The notes under the pieces are model-generated. The model ran no database searches. It had not been told where the DNA came from and worked only from the letters and a program-made list of their open reading frames with translations. Source: Candidatus Contendibacter sp. (lineage in GTDB: Bacteria > Pseudomonadota > Gammaproteobacteria > Competibacterales > Competibacteraceae). Taken from it: a DNA stretch of 64,000 nucleotides. The translations under genes were made by a program, and so were the position numbers. The DNA lies in NCBI GenBank assembly GCA_029624675.1, contig JARSSP010000007.1, positions 62,001 to 126,000 of the forward strand. The letters are read 5' to 3'. Below, piece after piece: positions 38,325 to 46,844 of this stretch (within the stretch, counting starts at the first letter, position 1; each line of letters opens with the position of its first letter).

Positions 38325-38658
38325 ATGATCGGCACGGGACTTTACACCATCGGTGAAGTCGCCACCTTCACCCACATTCCGGCACCGCAGGTTGGCCGCT
38401 GGTTGCGCGGGTATCGGTCTGGCCACCGGACCTACCCGCCGCTGTGGTCGTCCGAACTGAGCGACAGCCCCTTGCCGCAGGCGTTCGGCTTCCCCGATTC
38501 TGACTGAATCCGGCGTACCCACGGAAGCGTTGTTCGCGGCCTTCCGGGTGGAACAGGATAGCCGGCGAGTGGCGGCGATTTACGAGGTCCCTGTCGCCGA
38601 TGTCGACGCGGCGATCCGTTACGAGCAACACCTGAAAGAACAGCGGTTGGCCGCTTGA
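38325..38658 (+). pseudogene. DUF433-type antitoxin remnant (frameshift and internal deletion)
   Basis: The first ~45 codons encode a MerR-like HTH start of DUF433 antitoxins (LYTIGEVATFTHIPAPQVGRWLRGY, YPPLWSSEL). A one-base shift near 38497 is needed to continue into the typical DUF433 end (ILTESGVPTEALFAAFRVE, RVAAIYEVPVADVDAAIRYEQHL), which ends in TGA overlapping the toxin's TTG. Full-length relatives are about 220 residues, so a central segment is also missing. Confidence 0.65.
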
Positions 38659-39077
38659 AGTGCCTGGTCGATAACAACCTGCCGCCCGCGCTGGCCAGGG
38701 CGCTGGACGCGCTGTCGGCTAGCAAGTTTCCTGACTTGGAACAGGTCATCGCCTTGCGAGAAAAGTTTTCGCCGGACACATCGGACGTGACTTGGATTCA
38801 GGCACCCGGCCAGGAAGGCAACTGGTTCATTCTGTCCGCCGACCAGTTCCGCAAACATGGCGATCTGGAACGCAAGGCATTGCGCCAAAGCGGGCTGATT
38901 GTGTTCTGCCTCAGCAAGCAATGGTCCGCTCAGCAGTACTGGGAACAGTGCGCACACCTGCTTCGGTGGTGGCCGCACATCGTGGACCAGGCCGAACGCT
39001 TGCAAGGCGGCGCGGCGTTCCGCGTCCCTTGGAAGCTGAGTGGCGGCAAACCGAAGTTCGAACAGATTCCGTTCTAA
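38655..39077 (+). CDS. PIN-like toxin partner of a DUF433 antitoxin
   Basis: A 140-residue protein starting KCLVDNNLPPALARAL, the DUF5615/PIN-like pattern with an N-terminal metal-binding Asp, followed by ILSADQFRKHG and a conserved WWPHIVDQAERLQGG end. The TTG start overlaps the antitoxin stop (TTGA). Likely an RNase-type toxin by fold (inference). With the antitoxin frame damaged, either this toxin is weak or inactive or another antitoxin neutralises it. Confidence 0.65.
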   Translation: MKCLVDNNLPPALARALDALSASKFPDLEQVIALREKFSPDTSDVTWIQAPGQEGNWFILSADQFRKHGDLERKALRQSGLIVFCLSKQWSAQQYWEQCAHLLRWWPHIVDQAERLQGGAAFRVPWKLSGGKPKFEQIPF

Positions 39078-39089
39078 CTTTCATCGCGC

Positions 39090-39620
39090 TCATGCCCGCG
39101 CCTCCACCCACCGCCCATTAACCTTGGCGATTGCGCCCTCCTTCACCAGCCGGGTCAGCGCCATATCCACCAGTGCCGGACTCGTGCCCTTCCCGGTACA
39201 GACGGCGCGCTTCAGTTCCTCGTCGGCGACGCCAGCCGGAACCCCGCGCAGACGGGCCAGGATGCGGGCAGCGGGTGAAGCTGTTTTTTCATCGGCGAAA
39301 TTTTCGGACTTGGGGGAAATATCCCAACTATCGCAACCATCCCAACGCTGTCGGTATCCCAACCCTGGGCCATCATCGGCTAACTCGTTGATTTCTAGTT
39401 CTGCCGGCGATGTACGGGCCGTGTCTTCAGAGTTGGGATGTTGGGATGCTTGGGATGTTTGGCTTGATTCAGTATTTTTTGTCGCGGCGCCACACGCCGT
39501 CTTGAAGCGGGCGGCATCGATCACCACCACGCGCCAGGCTTGGCGGGCGGCGTTTCCGCCATACGCTTCGAACCGGGCGCCCCTCTTGATGCGGGCGGCG
39601 TGTTGCCGCAGGAAATAATA
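39090..39620 (-). pseudogene. C-terminal fragment of a mobile-element protein cut by the IS630 element
   Basis: The frame is open from the IS boundary (39619) to a stop at 39090, about 176 residues, without a proper start. The fragment reads FLRQHAARIKRGARFEAYGGNAARQAWRVVVIDAARFK, then a Ser/Thr/Gln-rich linker and a winged-helix-like C-terminus (ALVDMALTRLVKEGAIAKVNGRWVEA). It resembles the tail of phage/plasmid primase-helicase-type proteins, but I cannot name the family with confidence. The 5' part is not present on the other side of the IS. Confidence 0.45.
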
Positions 39621-40761
39621 CCAATTACCAATGCATTTTACTATTTTAGTGCGGATAAGATAAAATCAAAGCTGGTTAAAGAAGCCACTTGGCTTGGGAG
39701 AATTGATTGAATCATTTCATCCACTTTTTTACGCAATTCGTCCAAGGTTTTTAGATTGATCCAGCGCAGCTTGTCTTTCATAAATTGCCAGACTCGTTCA
39801 ATGGGGTTCACCTCCGGGCTATAAGGCGGCTGGAATAATAAGACGATATTATCAGGAATCGTCAGTTTTTTAGCAGAATGAAATCGACCATTATCTAATT
39901 GAATTACATTGAGACTGTGGGGATAAGCTTTAGAGAATTCATTCAAAAACACCTGGAAACTATCCGTATTTAAATGAGAAAATTCCAAAAATAAATTCTC
40001 ACCACTCATCGGCTCAACCGCACCGTAGAGATAAAATGATTGAAAGTTCCATTGGACTGGACCGACGGGTTTGATCCCGATCGCGGTGAGAACCCGTCGG
40101 GTAATCGTCTTTAATCCAAAGCGGCTCTCATCTTGACTCCAATAGCGTAATGGTCGAGCCTGATTTTTGTCAATTTGTTGAAGGACATCAATTATTTCAA
40201 TTTGTTGCGAGAGTTTTTTAAAGGAAACCTCGGCTTCCTCATCGCGATGAATATGGGTTGGGCGCGCAACCTTGAGCTTTGCTTTTAAACGATAATGAAC
40301 CACTTGATGCACTGTTGAATAAAAGGAATATCAACCTCGTATTCCTGGAGAAGCCACTGCTGGATTTCTCCATAACGATGAAACCCTTGAGTCGGATCAT
40401 TGAGGCGGACCTAGAGAGCGGCCACCATGGCTTCGGAAATTTTTGAACGACGACCCCCATGGTAGTTCCACTGTAACAGCCCAGTCAATCCATGGGTACG
40501 ATACTCCTTGAGCCACTTAAAAATAACGGATTTGGATCGCCCTAAATGATCCGCTAACTCTTGCAATGAATTAAATAATTCGGTCTTAATCCAATAAAGA
40601 ATTTGGATCCGCTCTCGAAATTTAGCGCGAGTCTGTTCGTTGATTATACGCTTTAATTCTTCGGCAGACTCCTGAATTTCAATATGCAATGATCGGCTCA
40701 TCACTGGATCCCCAAGGTGGGGTTTGGAAAAAATTATAATATAATCTACCAGTAAATGGTA
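39619..40761. mobile_element. Decayed IS630-family element
   Basis: About 1.14 kb bounded by TA dinucleotides, with imperfect terminal inverted repeats (TACCAATTACCA on the left, TACCATTTACTG as the reverse complement on the right). It holds a broken IS630-type transposase. A duplicated TA target is typical of IS630/Tc1. It interrupts the gene fragment to its left. Confidence 0.7.
39641..40704 (-). pseudogene. IS630-family transposase, broken
   Basis: The N-terminal HTH part (40704-40411: LQELADHLGRSKSVIFKWLKEYR) ends at an in-frame TAG. The frame continues (VRLNDPTQGFHRYGEIQQWLLQEYEVDIP), then needs a shift near 40325 to enter the DDE part (39641-40312: WSQDESRFGLKTITRR, VIQLDNGRFHSAKKL, QPPYSPEVNPIERVWQFMKDKLR). 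Two lesions make an active product unlikely. Confidence 0.88.
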
Positions 40762-40832
40762 TAAAGCTCACTGGTGGAGCGAAGCGGAGCCCGGCGCAGC
40801 ACCCCGCTAGGCTGGATCTATTCCCCAAAAAT

Positions 40833-40859
40833 GGTGGGTTACACTGCCGCTAACCCACC
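40833..40859. repeat. Perfect 9-bp hairpin GGTGGGTTA/TAACCCACC
   Basis: Inverted repeat with a 9-base loop between the IS630 element and the next gene. Sequences of this kind (GTGGGTTAC...TAACCCACC) occur as dispersed intergenic elements. The rest of 40762-41010 shows no gene. Confidence 0.6.
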
Positions 40860-41010
40860 CTGCCGGCCCTGGCGGTGTTGGGTTTCTTCCCCTAGCAGCG
40901 GAACGCCGGTCGCCGCCGCGAAGCCGCAACGTGCTTTTGCGCGGGGTGTCTGGCGAGATGACGAAAACGACGGCTAAACTGAAAAGGTCGCCTTCTCCGG
41001 AGGAATACCC

Positions 41011-41697
41011 ATGGCCGATCCCGCGCTGCCCGAGACGTACAACAAACTCCCCGACCCCCTCAAGCCAACGCTCGTCAAATCGCACCAGGAATACGTCAAA
41101 GGCTGGAAGGGGCGTTCGTTCGTCGATTACGTCAACGACCTGGACTCGGGCGGTCACTTGGCGGTCATCCGCGACGTATACACCCGCTGCACGAAAGAGC
41201 CCAAGCTGTGGCCTTTCATCCAGGTGATCATCGGTCCATGGACCTACGCCGCGGGCCACAACATCTCGCAGGGTTTCAATTTCCTCTGCGACAAACCCGA
41301 CGAGTTGCTCAAAGCCCTGCGGGGTTCGTCGTTCTTTTGCGAGGACGACCCGACGACGACTGTGCACGGTCCGCGCGACTGCTTTCGCGAGCTGATCACC
41401 AGCGGCGCGGGCTTGCACGTCTGCGTGGTCCGCCCCGCCTCGCGCCAGGAACACCACCACGACATCCACATCGACAAGTTCCAGACGGTGTGCGCGCGCA
41501 AGGCGGATGGCTCCTGCGACTACAAGAAGTTGAATACCAATTTCGTCTACCACATGAAAGACGTGGTGCCGTGGTTCCTCACGGAAGTCGCGCCGAAGAA
41601 AATCGAAGAGGCGGCCAAGGCGGTCGGCAAGGTCGCCGGCGAAGCCCTGCGGGATTACGGCGAACGCGAAAGCAAGGGCCACGGCCCGAAGTGGTAA
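41011..41697 (+). CDS. Hypothetical protein with His-rich motif
   Basis: A 228-residue protein of unknown family. A strong GGAGGAATACCC ribosome-binding site precedes the ATG. The centre contains EHHHDIHIDKFQTVC, a possible metal-binding cluster, and FFCEDDPTTTVHGPRDCFRELI. There is no signal peptide, and the C-terminal tail is alanine/lysine-rich. Codon use is GC-rich like the backbone. No neighbour suggests a role. Confidence 0.6.
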   Translation: MADPALPETYNKLPDPLKPTLVKSHQEYVKGWKGRSFVDYVNDLDSGGHLAVIRDVYTRCTKEPKLWPFIQVIIGPWTYAAGHNISQGFNFLCDKPDELLKALRGSSFFCEDDPTTTVHGPRDCFRELITSGAGLHVCVVRPASRQEHHHDIHIDKFQTVCARKADGSCDYKKLNTNFVYHMKDVVPWFLTEVAPKKIEEAAKAVGKVAGEALRDYGERESKGHGPKW

Positions 41698-41729
41698 CCC
41701 CGGTTGACCTCTGTCAAGGCCGGCCCGAC

Positions 41730-42059
41730 TCATCGCTGGCGAATCGCTTGCCAGCGGGCGTCCGACCACCAGAAGTCGGACACGGCAAACAGCGTGGCGC
41801 GGGCGTCTTGCAAGACGGTAACCGCGTCCTGCGTGAAATTGTATCCGACCACGAGTAGCGGATCGGGAACGTCGCCGAGCCGGGCCAGCAACCGCCGCGC
41901 CGGGCCGGCGGAAACGACAGCGGCGGAAGCAGCCGGAAAAACGGCGAGCGTCACCGGCGAAGCGCCGAGCCGTTTGGGGTCGATCAGCGGTCGGAAGAGC
42001 GGCGGCAGGCGCTCAGGAATCGCCGCTGGCAGGATGGCATGATGAAGGGTGGCTTTCAT
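41730..42059 (-). CDS. Hypothetical protein following the molybdenum-carrier remnant
   Basis: A 109-residue unrecognised protein (LHHAILPAAIPERLPPLFRPLIDPKRLG..., DAVTVLQDARATLFAVSDFWWSDARWQ). Its ATG overlaps the stop of the upstream remnant (ATGA), suggesting a former two-gene operon. Confidence 0.45.
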   Translation of the reverse strand: MKATLHHAILPAAIPERLPPLFRPLIDPKRLGASPVTLAVFPAASAAVVSAGPARRLLARLGDVPDPLLVVGYNFTQDAVTVLQDARATLFAVSDFWWSDARWQAIRQR

Positions 42060-42440
42060 GGCGACTGAAACAGCGATGCCAAACAGCGGCAGGCCGCATC
42101 ATACACTCCAGGGCGCTGGCTCTCGCGCGGGCCGGCGACGTTCAGCACGGTGATGGGGTGGGCCGCCAGCCAGTCCCGGAACGTGGCCGGTTCGATCTCC
42201 GCTTCCAGCGCCGCCACGAGGCAAGGCTTGCCGATCTGGCGGGCGTGCGCCACGGTGAGCGCCGTCCCGCCGTCCCGCTTGCCCCGCTTCAGGATCAGCG
42301 TGCCGTCCGACTCCTCGACGTTGCGCCGGGCGCGGGGGTCGTAGTCCGGTTCCAGGGTTTCCACCAGCGGGTAGCGGTCGGGAATCACCCCGTCCTCGGC
42401 GCGTCGTCCCTTCGGACACCCGCCGCCCACCGTACTGCGC
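42056..42440 (-). pseudogene. Truncated putative molybdenum carrier / YpsA-like protein
   Basis: From about 42440 the frame encodes the C-terminal two-thirds of the putative molybdenum-carrier family: GGCPKGRRAEDGVIPDRYPL, RRNVEESDGTLILKRG, GGTALTVAHARQIGKPCLV. The nucleotide-binding start expected before it (SGGQTGVDRAALD type) is absent, and upstream codons are unrelated. Truncated at the 5' end, next to the SGNH hydrolase gene. Confidence 0.65.
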
Positions 42441-42473
42441 CAGAAAAATCTTGGGTTTGGGCTTATATCCCCT

Positions 42474-43253
42474 TCAGGCAATCCCAGCGGATTCCAGCAC
42501 TGGTTTCCAGCATTTGGCAAGACGATTAAAGCCCGGCATAGTTGGGTGAAGCTCGTTAGCCCAATCCGTAGGCTTGAGTGTATTGCGCTCATCCACTAAT
42601 CTGAGCGTAGGGGCTTGATTACATGCATCCTCCAAAGTTAGGCGAAATTGGTCGATCAGCATGTTGACTACGGCTTGATGTAAATCACGCCTAACATTGC
42701 AACTATCCATTGGGTATTGGAGCCATTGCCCAATTCCGAAAAACCCCTTGCCATTTGGGTTGGCGTAATCGTATCCGTGTACGAATACAGGGGTGCCAGG
42801 AATCTTCTTCTGAACAAGATCAACTACACTTAGCAGGGCACTCTTTACCTTTCCAAACAATATCTTAGGTTGGCCATTTTTGAAACATTCTTGGCAAGTA
42901 TTTTCATTTGAACAATTATCTTGCAGTAATTCCAGCATATCATCCTTGCCCGCGAAATCATTACCGCCTCCCGATATGAAGACCGCCTTCAACGTGTTTC
43001 CGTAACCTTTTATCTTGTCTAGATCAATTTCGATCTGTGCTCGGATTGGGCCAGACATGTATTCGATTGCCTCAGCCCCGTTATGCCCGCGTACAAGCAT
43101 AATGTGAGTTTTGTTACGATTCAGAATTTTATGCAAGGGCGTCGCTAGGTTGTTTTTTGGATACCAGAACCAAGAGTCACCGATTGCCAGTATTGTAGGG
43201 GAGACGCTATTTTCGCTTAGCTCTGCTTCGTTCCAAATAGGACCGTTAATCAT
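42474..43253 (-). CDS. SGNH/GDSL-hydrolase-like protein
   Basis: A 259-residue protein. Block I is AIGDSWFWYP (catalytic Ser), block III-like SGGGNDF supplies oxyanion Gly/Asn, and block V is NELHPTMPGF with the catalytic His but Glu in place of the usual Asp position. No signal peptide. An esterase or lipase-like activity is inferred; the substrate is unknown. GGAGAAATC precedes the ATG. Its base composition is lower in GC than the flanks, fitting acquisition with the island. Confidence 0.7.
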   Translation of the reverse strand: MINGPIWNEAELSENSVSPTILAIGDSWFWYPKNNLATPLHKILNRNKTHIMLVRGHNGAEAIEYMSGPIRAQIEIDLDKIKGYGNTLKAVFISGGGNDFAGKDDMLELLQDNCSNENTCQECFKNGQPKILFGKVKSALLSVVDLVQKKIPGTPVFVHGYDYANPNGKGFFGIGQWLQYPMDSCNVRRDLHQAVVNMLIDQFRLTLEDACNQAPTLRLVDERNTLKPTDWANELHPTMPGFNRLAKCWKPVLESAGIA

Positions 43254-43426
43254 GATTTCTCCTTTGGCTTAGGACTGGGTTGAACAAGACTGGTTGAGGG
43301 ATCCGATGGGGCAATTGATAAGCCGCGAGCCCCGTTGTCGCGGGCGCGAAGCATCGATGAACCGTTCAAGGTGAGCAGCGTCGCGTGGCTTTATGCGAGA
43401 GGTTCGCTCAACCGCAGGGTTGGTCA

Positions 43427-43675
43427 TCATGGTTTGATAACTCCAGTAGTTGCGAGAAGAAATAGCAATAAGCCAAGAAAGGCAACGATGACATGGGGGA
43501 GTGCAACGTGCGGCCAGAACAAAATTTTCTTTAGTCTATCGGCGCCGCCTGACCGCCAACCGCGAAACCAAGACGTACCAATTTGGAATGGAGCCTCGAT
43601 CTTCTTCTCGCCGCGAAAATATTTTTCGATATCTTCAGATCTCTCGTAGTAGACATATTGGAAGCGTTGGTGCAT
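43427..43675 (-). CDS. Hypothetical single-TM protein
   Basis: An 82-residue protein with a charged N-terminal half (YYERSEDIEKYFRGEKKIEAPF) and one C-terminal transmembrane helix (LPHVIVAFLGLLLFLLATTGVI). Unknown function. The 173 bases between it and the SGNH gene hold nothing recognisable. Confidence 0.4.
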   Translation of the reverse strand: MHQRFQYVYYERSEDIEKYFRGEKKIEAPFQIGTSWFRGWRSGGADRLKKILFWPHVALPHVIVAFLGLLLFLLATTGVIKP

Positions 43676-43774
43676 AAATCACATGAGTCATTGATTTTAT
43701 AGCATTTTTCGTATCTGCAAAATCTCAATACTTCATTTTAAATCAATACGTTATGTTGCATAATGCACCAACGC

Positions 43775-44293
43775 CTATTTGAGCGCAAGATGGAGGATAT
43801 GCAACGGAACATGGCGGCCCTGCATCGCCATGCGTTCCGCTGTCACTGCTGTAAACTTCAGACTCCGCGCTGATAAACCTTTAAAGGTTGTGCGTAGTAC
43901 GCCGACAATCGAAGCAGTGAGCATTCGTGTAGAGAGTTTCGTGGCTGTAAGCGCAGCAACTTTTGGAGCTGCTCTGACAGTTCCCTTGAGTATCCCCTTG
44001 CCAATAGCCCGGACAATCCCTCCCCCAAAAAAGAGCAAATCAATTGGATCGAATAGAGGAGTTTCAAGTTCCTTTTCTTCTATGCCAATGATTTTTCCTT
44101 CAAGATCGTAAATCTTATAAACTCCAATCGCGCTCTCGTGACGATAGCCTACTACTGCACTGAAATCATCATCAAATATCGGTACTGCACCTGCTGGCAC
44201 GCCCGTTGGTTTGAGATCAAAAACCGTATTCGGCTCGACTGGGTCTGTTACAGATAATTCTCTACCATCTTCTTTGCCAGTATAGTCTGCCAT
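43775..44293 (-). CDS. Possible truncated polymorphic-toxin or effector N-terminus
   Basis: A 172-residue protein starting at ATG 44293 with GGAGATAAC upstream. The central part reads VPIFDDDFSAVVGYRHESAIGVYKIYDLEGKIIG, followed by a Gly/Ala-rich hydrophobic stretch (LLFFGGGIVRAIGKGILKGT). Similar regions occur in the N-terminal parts of secreted polymorphic toxins or effectors. The protein stops right after a VPLHILHLAL segment where I would expect a toxin domain to continue, so it may be truncated (inference). It lies 46 bases from the leader-distal end of the CRISPR array. Confidence 0.4.
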   Translation of the reverse strand: MADYTGKEDGRELSVTDPVEPNTVFDLKPTGVPAGAVPIFDDDFSAVVGYRHESAIGVYKIYDLEGKIIGIEEKELETPLFDPIDLLFFGGGIVRAIGKGILKGTVRAAPKVAALTATKLSTRMLTASIVGVLRTTFKGLSARSLKFTAVTAERMAMQGRHVPLHILHLALK

Positions 44294-44339
44294 GTTATCT
44301 CCACATGATACCAATTACGAACAAAACATCAAAGTATAT

Positions 44340-46630
44340 GTCTTAATCCCTTCTTCATCAGGGCAAGGTTTGAATTGAACACCCCCTGGCAATGAGGCAA
44401 CCCGCATGGGTCTTAATCCCTTCTTCATCAGGGCAAGGTTTGAATCGCCTTCACAAACCAAGGTTTTTCTACTCAAAGAGGTCTTAATCCCTTCTTCATC
44501 AGGGCAAGGTTTGAATCCCACGCTTCTTGGATATGTGGGAGGTGTTGATATGTCTTAATCCCTTCTTCATCAGGGCAAGGTTTGAATGGTTGCCCGTTTG
44601 GATGTGGCGGTTAAGACAGGAGTCTTAATCCCTTCTTCATCAGGGCAAGGTTGAATGTTATTTGCAATCGGAAATGCGGACGGCGTACGGTCTTAATCCC
44701 TTCTTCATCAGGGCAAGGTTTGAATGGAGATCGCCTATTACGAGGCCTTCAGAGACCTGTCTTAATCCCTTCTTCATCAGGGCAAGGTTTGAATGCCTGT
44801 ACCACACCCGAGGAAGCGCGGGCGTTGTGTCTTAATCCCTTCTTCATCAGGGCAAGGTTTGAATGGTGGACAGAACTTCACATCAGCACCTGAACAACAG
44901 TCTTAATCCCTTCTTCATCAGGGCAAGGTTTGAATGGAATCATTGCTACAGTGACAGTGGATGGTCGCAGTCTTAATCCCTTCTTCATCAGGGCAAGGTT
45001 TGAATCGGCTCAAGCGCACGGTGGAAGACATCATCGAGATGTCTTAATCCCTTCTTCATCAGGGCAAGGTTTGAATCTAGAAGTGGTCACTGGCTCCACC
45101 TTCCTTCCTGGGTCTTAATCCCTTCTTCATCAGGGCAAGGTTTGAATGTTTGGTGATGGTTGGGTTCTCTGATATCTGAGGGTCTTAATCCCTTCTTCAT
45201 CAGGGCAAGGTTTGAATTCCTTGCCTTGTCCCTAGTCTTTGGTCTGTTCGGTCTTAATCCCTTCTTCATCAGGGCAAGGTTTGAATCCCGATCGCGGTCG
45301 GATTCCTCGTGCTCGCGTATCTGTCTTAATCCCTTCTTCATCAGGGCAAGGTTTGAATAGGACAACTCCTGGGATGGGAGTTGTGGAGAATCCGTCTTAA
45401 TCCCTTCTTCATCAGGGCAAGGTTTGAATTCGAACTTCAACTGCGTAATGGATAAATTTTCCGTCTTAATCCCTTCTTCATCAGGGCAAGGTTTGAATCG
45501 TCGTGTCCGTCCCGTATGTACGGGAAAAAGCGGTGTCTTAATCCCTTCTTCATCAGGGCAAGGTTTGAATCAACCCATTGATCTGTGCCATACGGGGTAA
45601 GGAGGTCTTAATCCCTTCTTCATCAGGGCAAGGTTTGAATGACGAGTCCTTATCGAGCTGCTCGAACAGATCTGGTCTTAATCCCTTCTTCATCAGGGCA
45701 AGGTTTGAATCTACCAAAGGTAGCAGCAGCTCCGGTAGCGGCTGTCTTAATCCCTTCTTCATCAGGGCAAGGTTTGAATACTGGTTGCGCGGCTATGTCC
45801 GCACCGAACCCAGCGTCTTAATCCCTTCTTCATCAGGGCAAGGTTTGAATGTCATTGCGCGGGTAAATGTCCGCCAAAATGTCCGCCGTCTTAATCCCTT
45901 CTTCATCAGGGCAAGGTTTGAATTTGAGGTTTTCTAAACAGGTGCGAGGTTATTATGTGTCTTAATCCCTTCTTCATCAGGGCAAGGTTTGAATTCCCAG
46001 GGTGGACCTGGGTCAAGTGCTCGCCTGGGGTCTTAATCCCTTCTTCATCAGGGCAAGGTTTGAATCAGGCCCAGGCGTACATGGCCGGCAGCCAGGATTT
46101 GGTCTTAATCCCTTCTTCATCAGGGCAAGGTTTGAATAAGCCGCTCGCAAGGCAGCCGAAGTGACGGTATCGGTCTTAATCCCTTCTTCATCAGGGCAAG
46201 GTTTGAATTGGATGAGATCATCAAAAAGCTTCTTGGGATAAAAGTCTTAATCCCTTCTTCATCAGGGCAAGGTTTGAATGATTCCTCGTGGGTATCCTCC
46301 TCTGTTCACACCGGTCTTAATCCCTTCTTCATCAGGGCAAGGTTTGAATAGATCGGCATCGAGAGGATGCGGCCAGTCTGGAGTCTTAATCCCTTCTTCA
46401 TCAGGGCAAGGTTTGAATCATAAATATATTGGTTATTTCGACGGCGATTTTGTGTCTTAATCCCTTCTTCATCAGGGCAAGGTTTGAATCCACCAACCTC
46501 TGCTATGACGGCAAGGCATTTTTGTCTTAATCCCTTCTTCATCAGGGCAAGGTTTGAATCCTAAGTGGGCTTACTGGTATGCTAAACATGTTATGTCTTA
46601 ATCCCTTCTTCATCAGGGCAAGGTTTGAAT
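44340..46630 (-). CRISPR. CRISPR array, 33 repeats and 32 spacers
   Basis: A 36-bp direct repeat (plus strand starts GTCTTAATCCC, ends GGTTTGAAT) occurs 33 times, separated by spacers of about 33-37 bp. All copies look identical except the fifth from the left (44622), which lacks one T. Read on the minus strand the repeat holds CCCT...AGGG as a short hairpin followed by exactly 8 bases, ATTAAGAC, the classic Cas6 5' handle geometry. This, the promoter-like sequence at 46644-46672, the adjacent adaptation genes and the degenerate repeat at the far left all support minus-strand transcription with the newest spacers on the right. Small frames translated across the array are repeat artefacts. Confidence 0.97.
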
Positions 46631-46844
46631 CTACCTACCGCTAAAAATAGCTTGTGAAGTAGCAGGTTGCAAGCTTGAAAAGTTGCACCAGATCAGTGCG
46701 AGCGAGTTAACCATCATCTTGACCACGATATTGATAAAGTGTGGTAACATCTAGAATTTTATTTAGCATATTATTTTTCCCTTCGCAAGGGTGGTCACCA
46801 AATTGGTCTGCACACCACTGCTTACCCATCCCCCAACCCATCGT
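46631..46844 (-). promoter_or_regulatory. CRISPR leader with promoter-like hexamers
   Basis: A 214-bp AT-rich non-coding stretch between the RT gene and the array. On the minus strand TTGCAA (46667-46672), a 17-bp spacer and TATTTT (46644-46649) would start transcription about 7 bases before the first repeat. Hexamers match consensus only 4/6 each, so the promoter is a prediction; the leader assignment rests on position and the array orientation. Confidence 0.7.

Noticed and set aside
39641..40312. Functional IS630 transposase using programmed frameshifting
   Set aside because: Besides the frame change there is an upstream in-frame TAG, and no slippery A-rich heptamer lies at the junction.
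44309..44320. Solo IS630 end (ATACCAATTAC) next to the array
   Set aside because: It matches the IS630 left end for only about 10 bases and then diverges; likely chance.
44294..44339. CRISPR leader on the left side of the array
   Set aside because: Only 46 bases are available before the next gene, no promoter was seen, and the altered repeat is near this end; hairpin-handle geometry favours the other side.
44340..46630. Short frames across the array giving repeated SLNPFFIRARFE, VLIPSSSGQGLN or NLALMKKGLRP peptides
   Set aside because: They are translations of the CRISPR repeat in different frames, without ribosome-binding sites or family resemblance.
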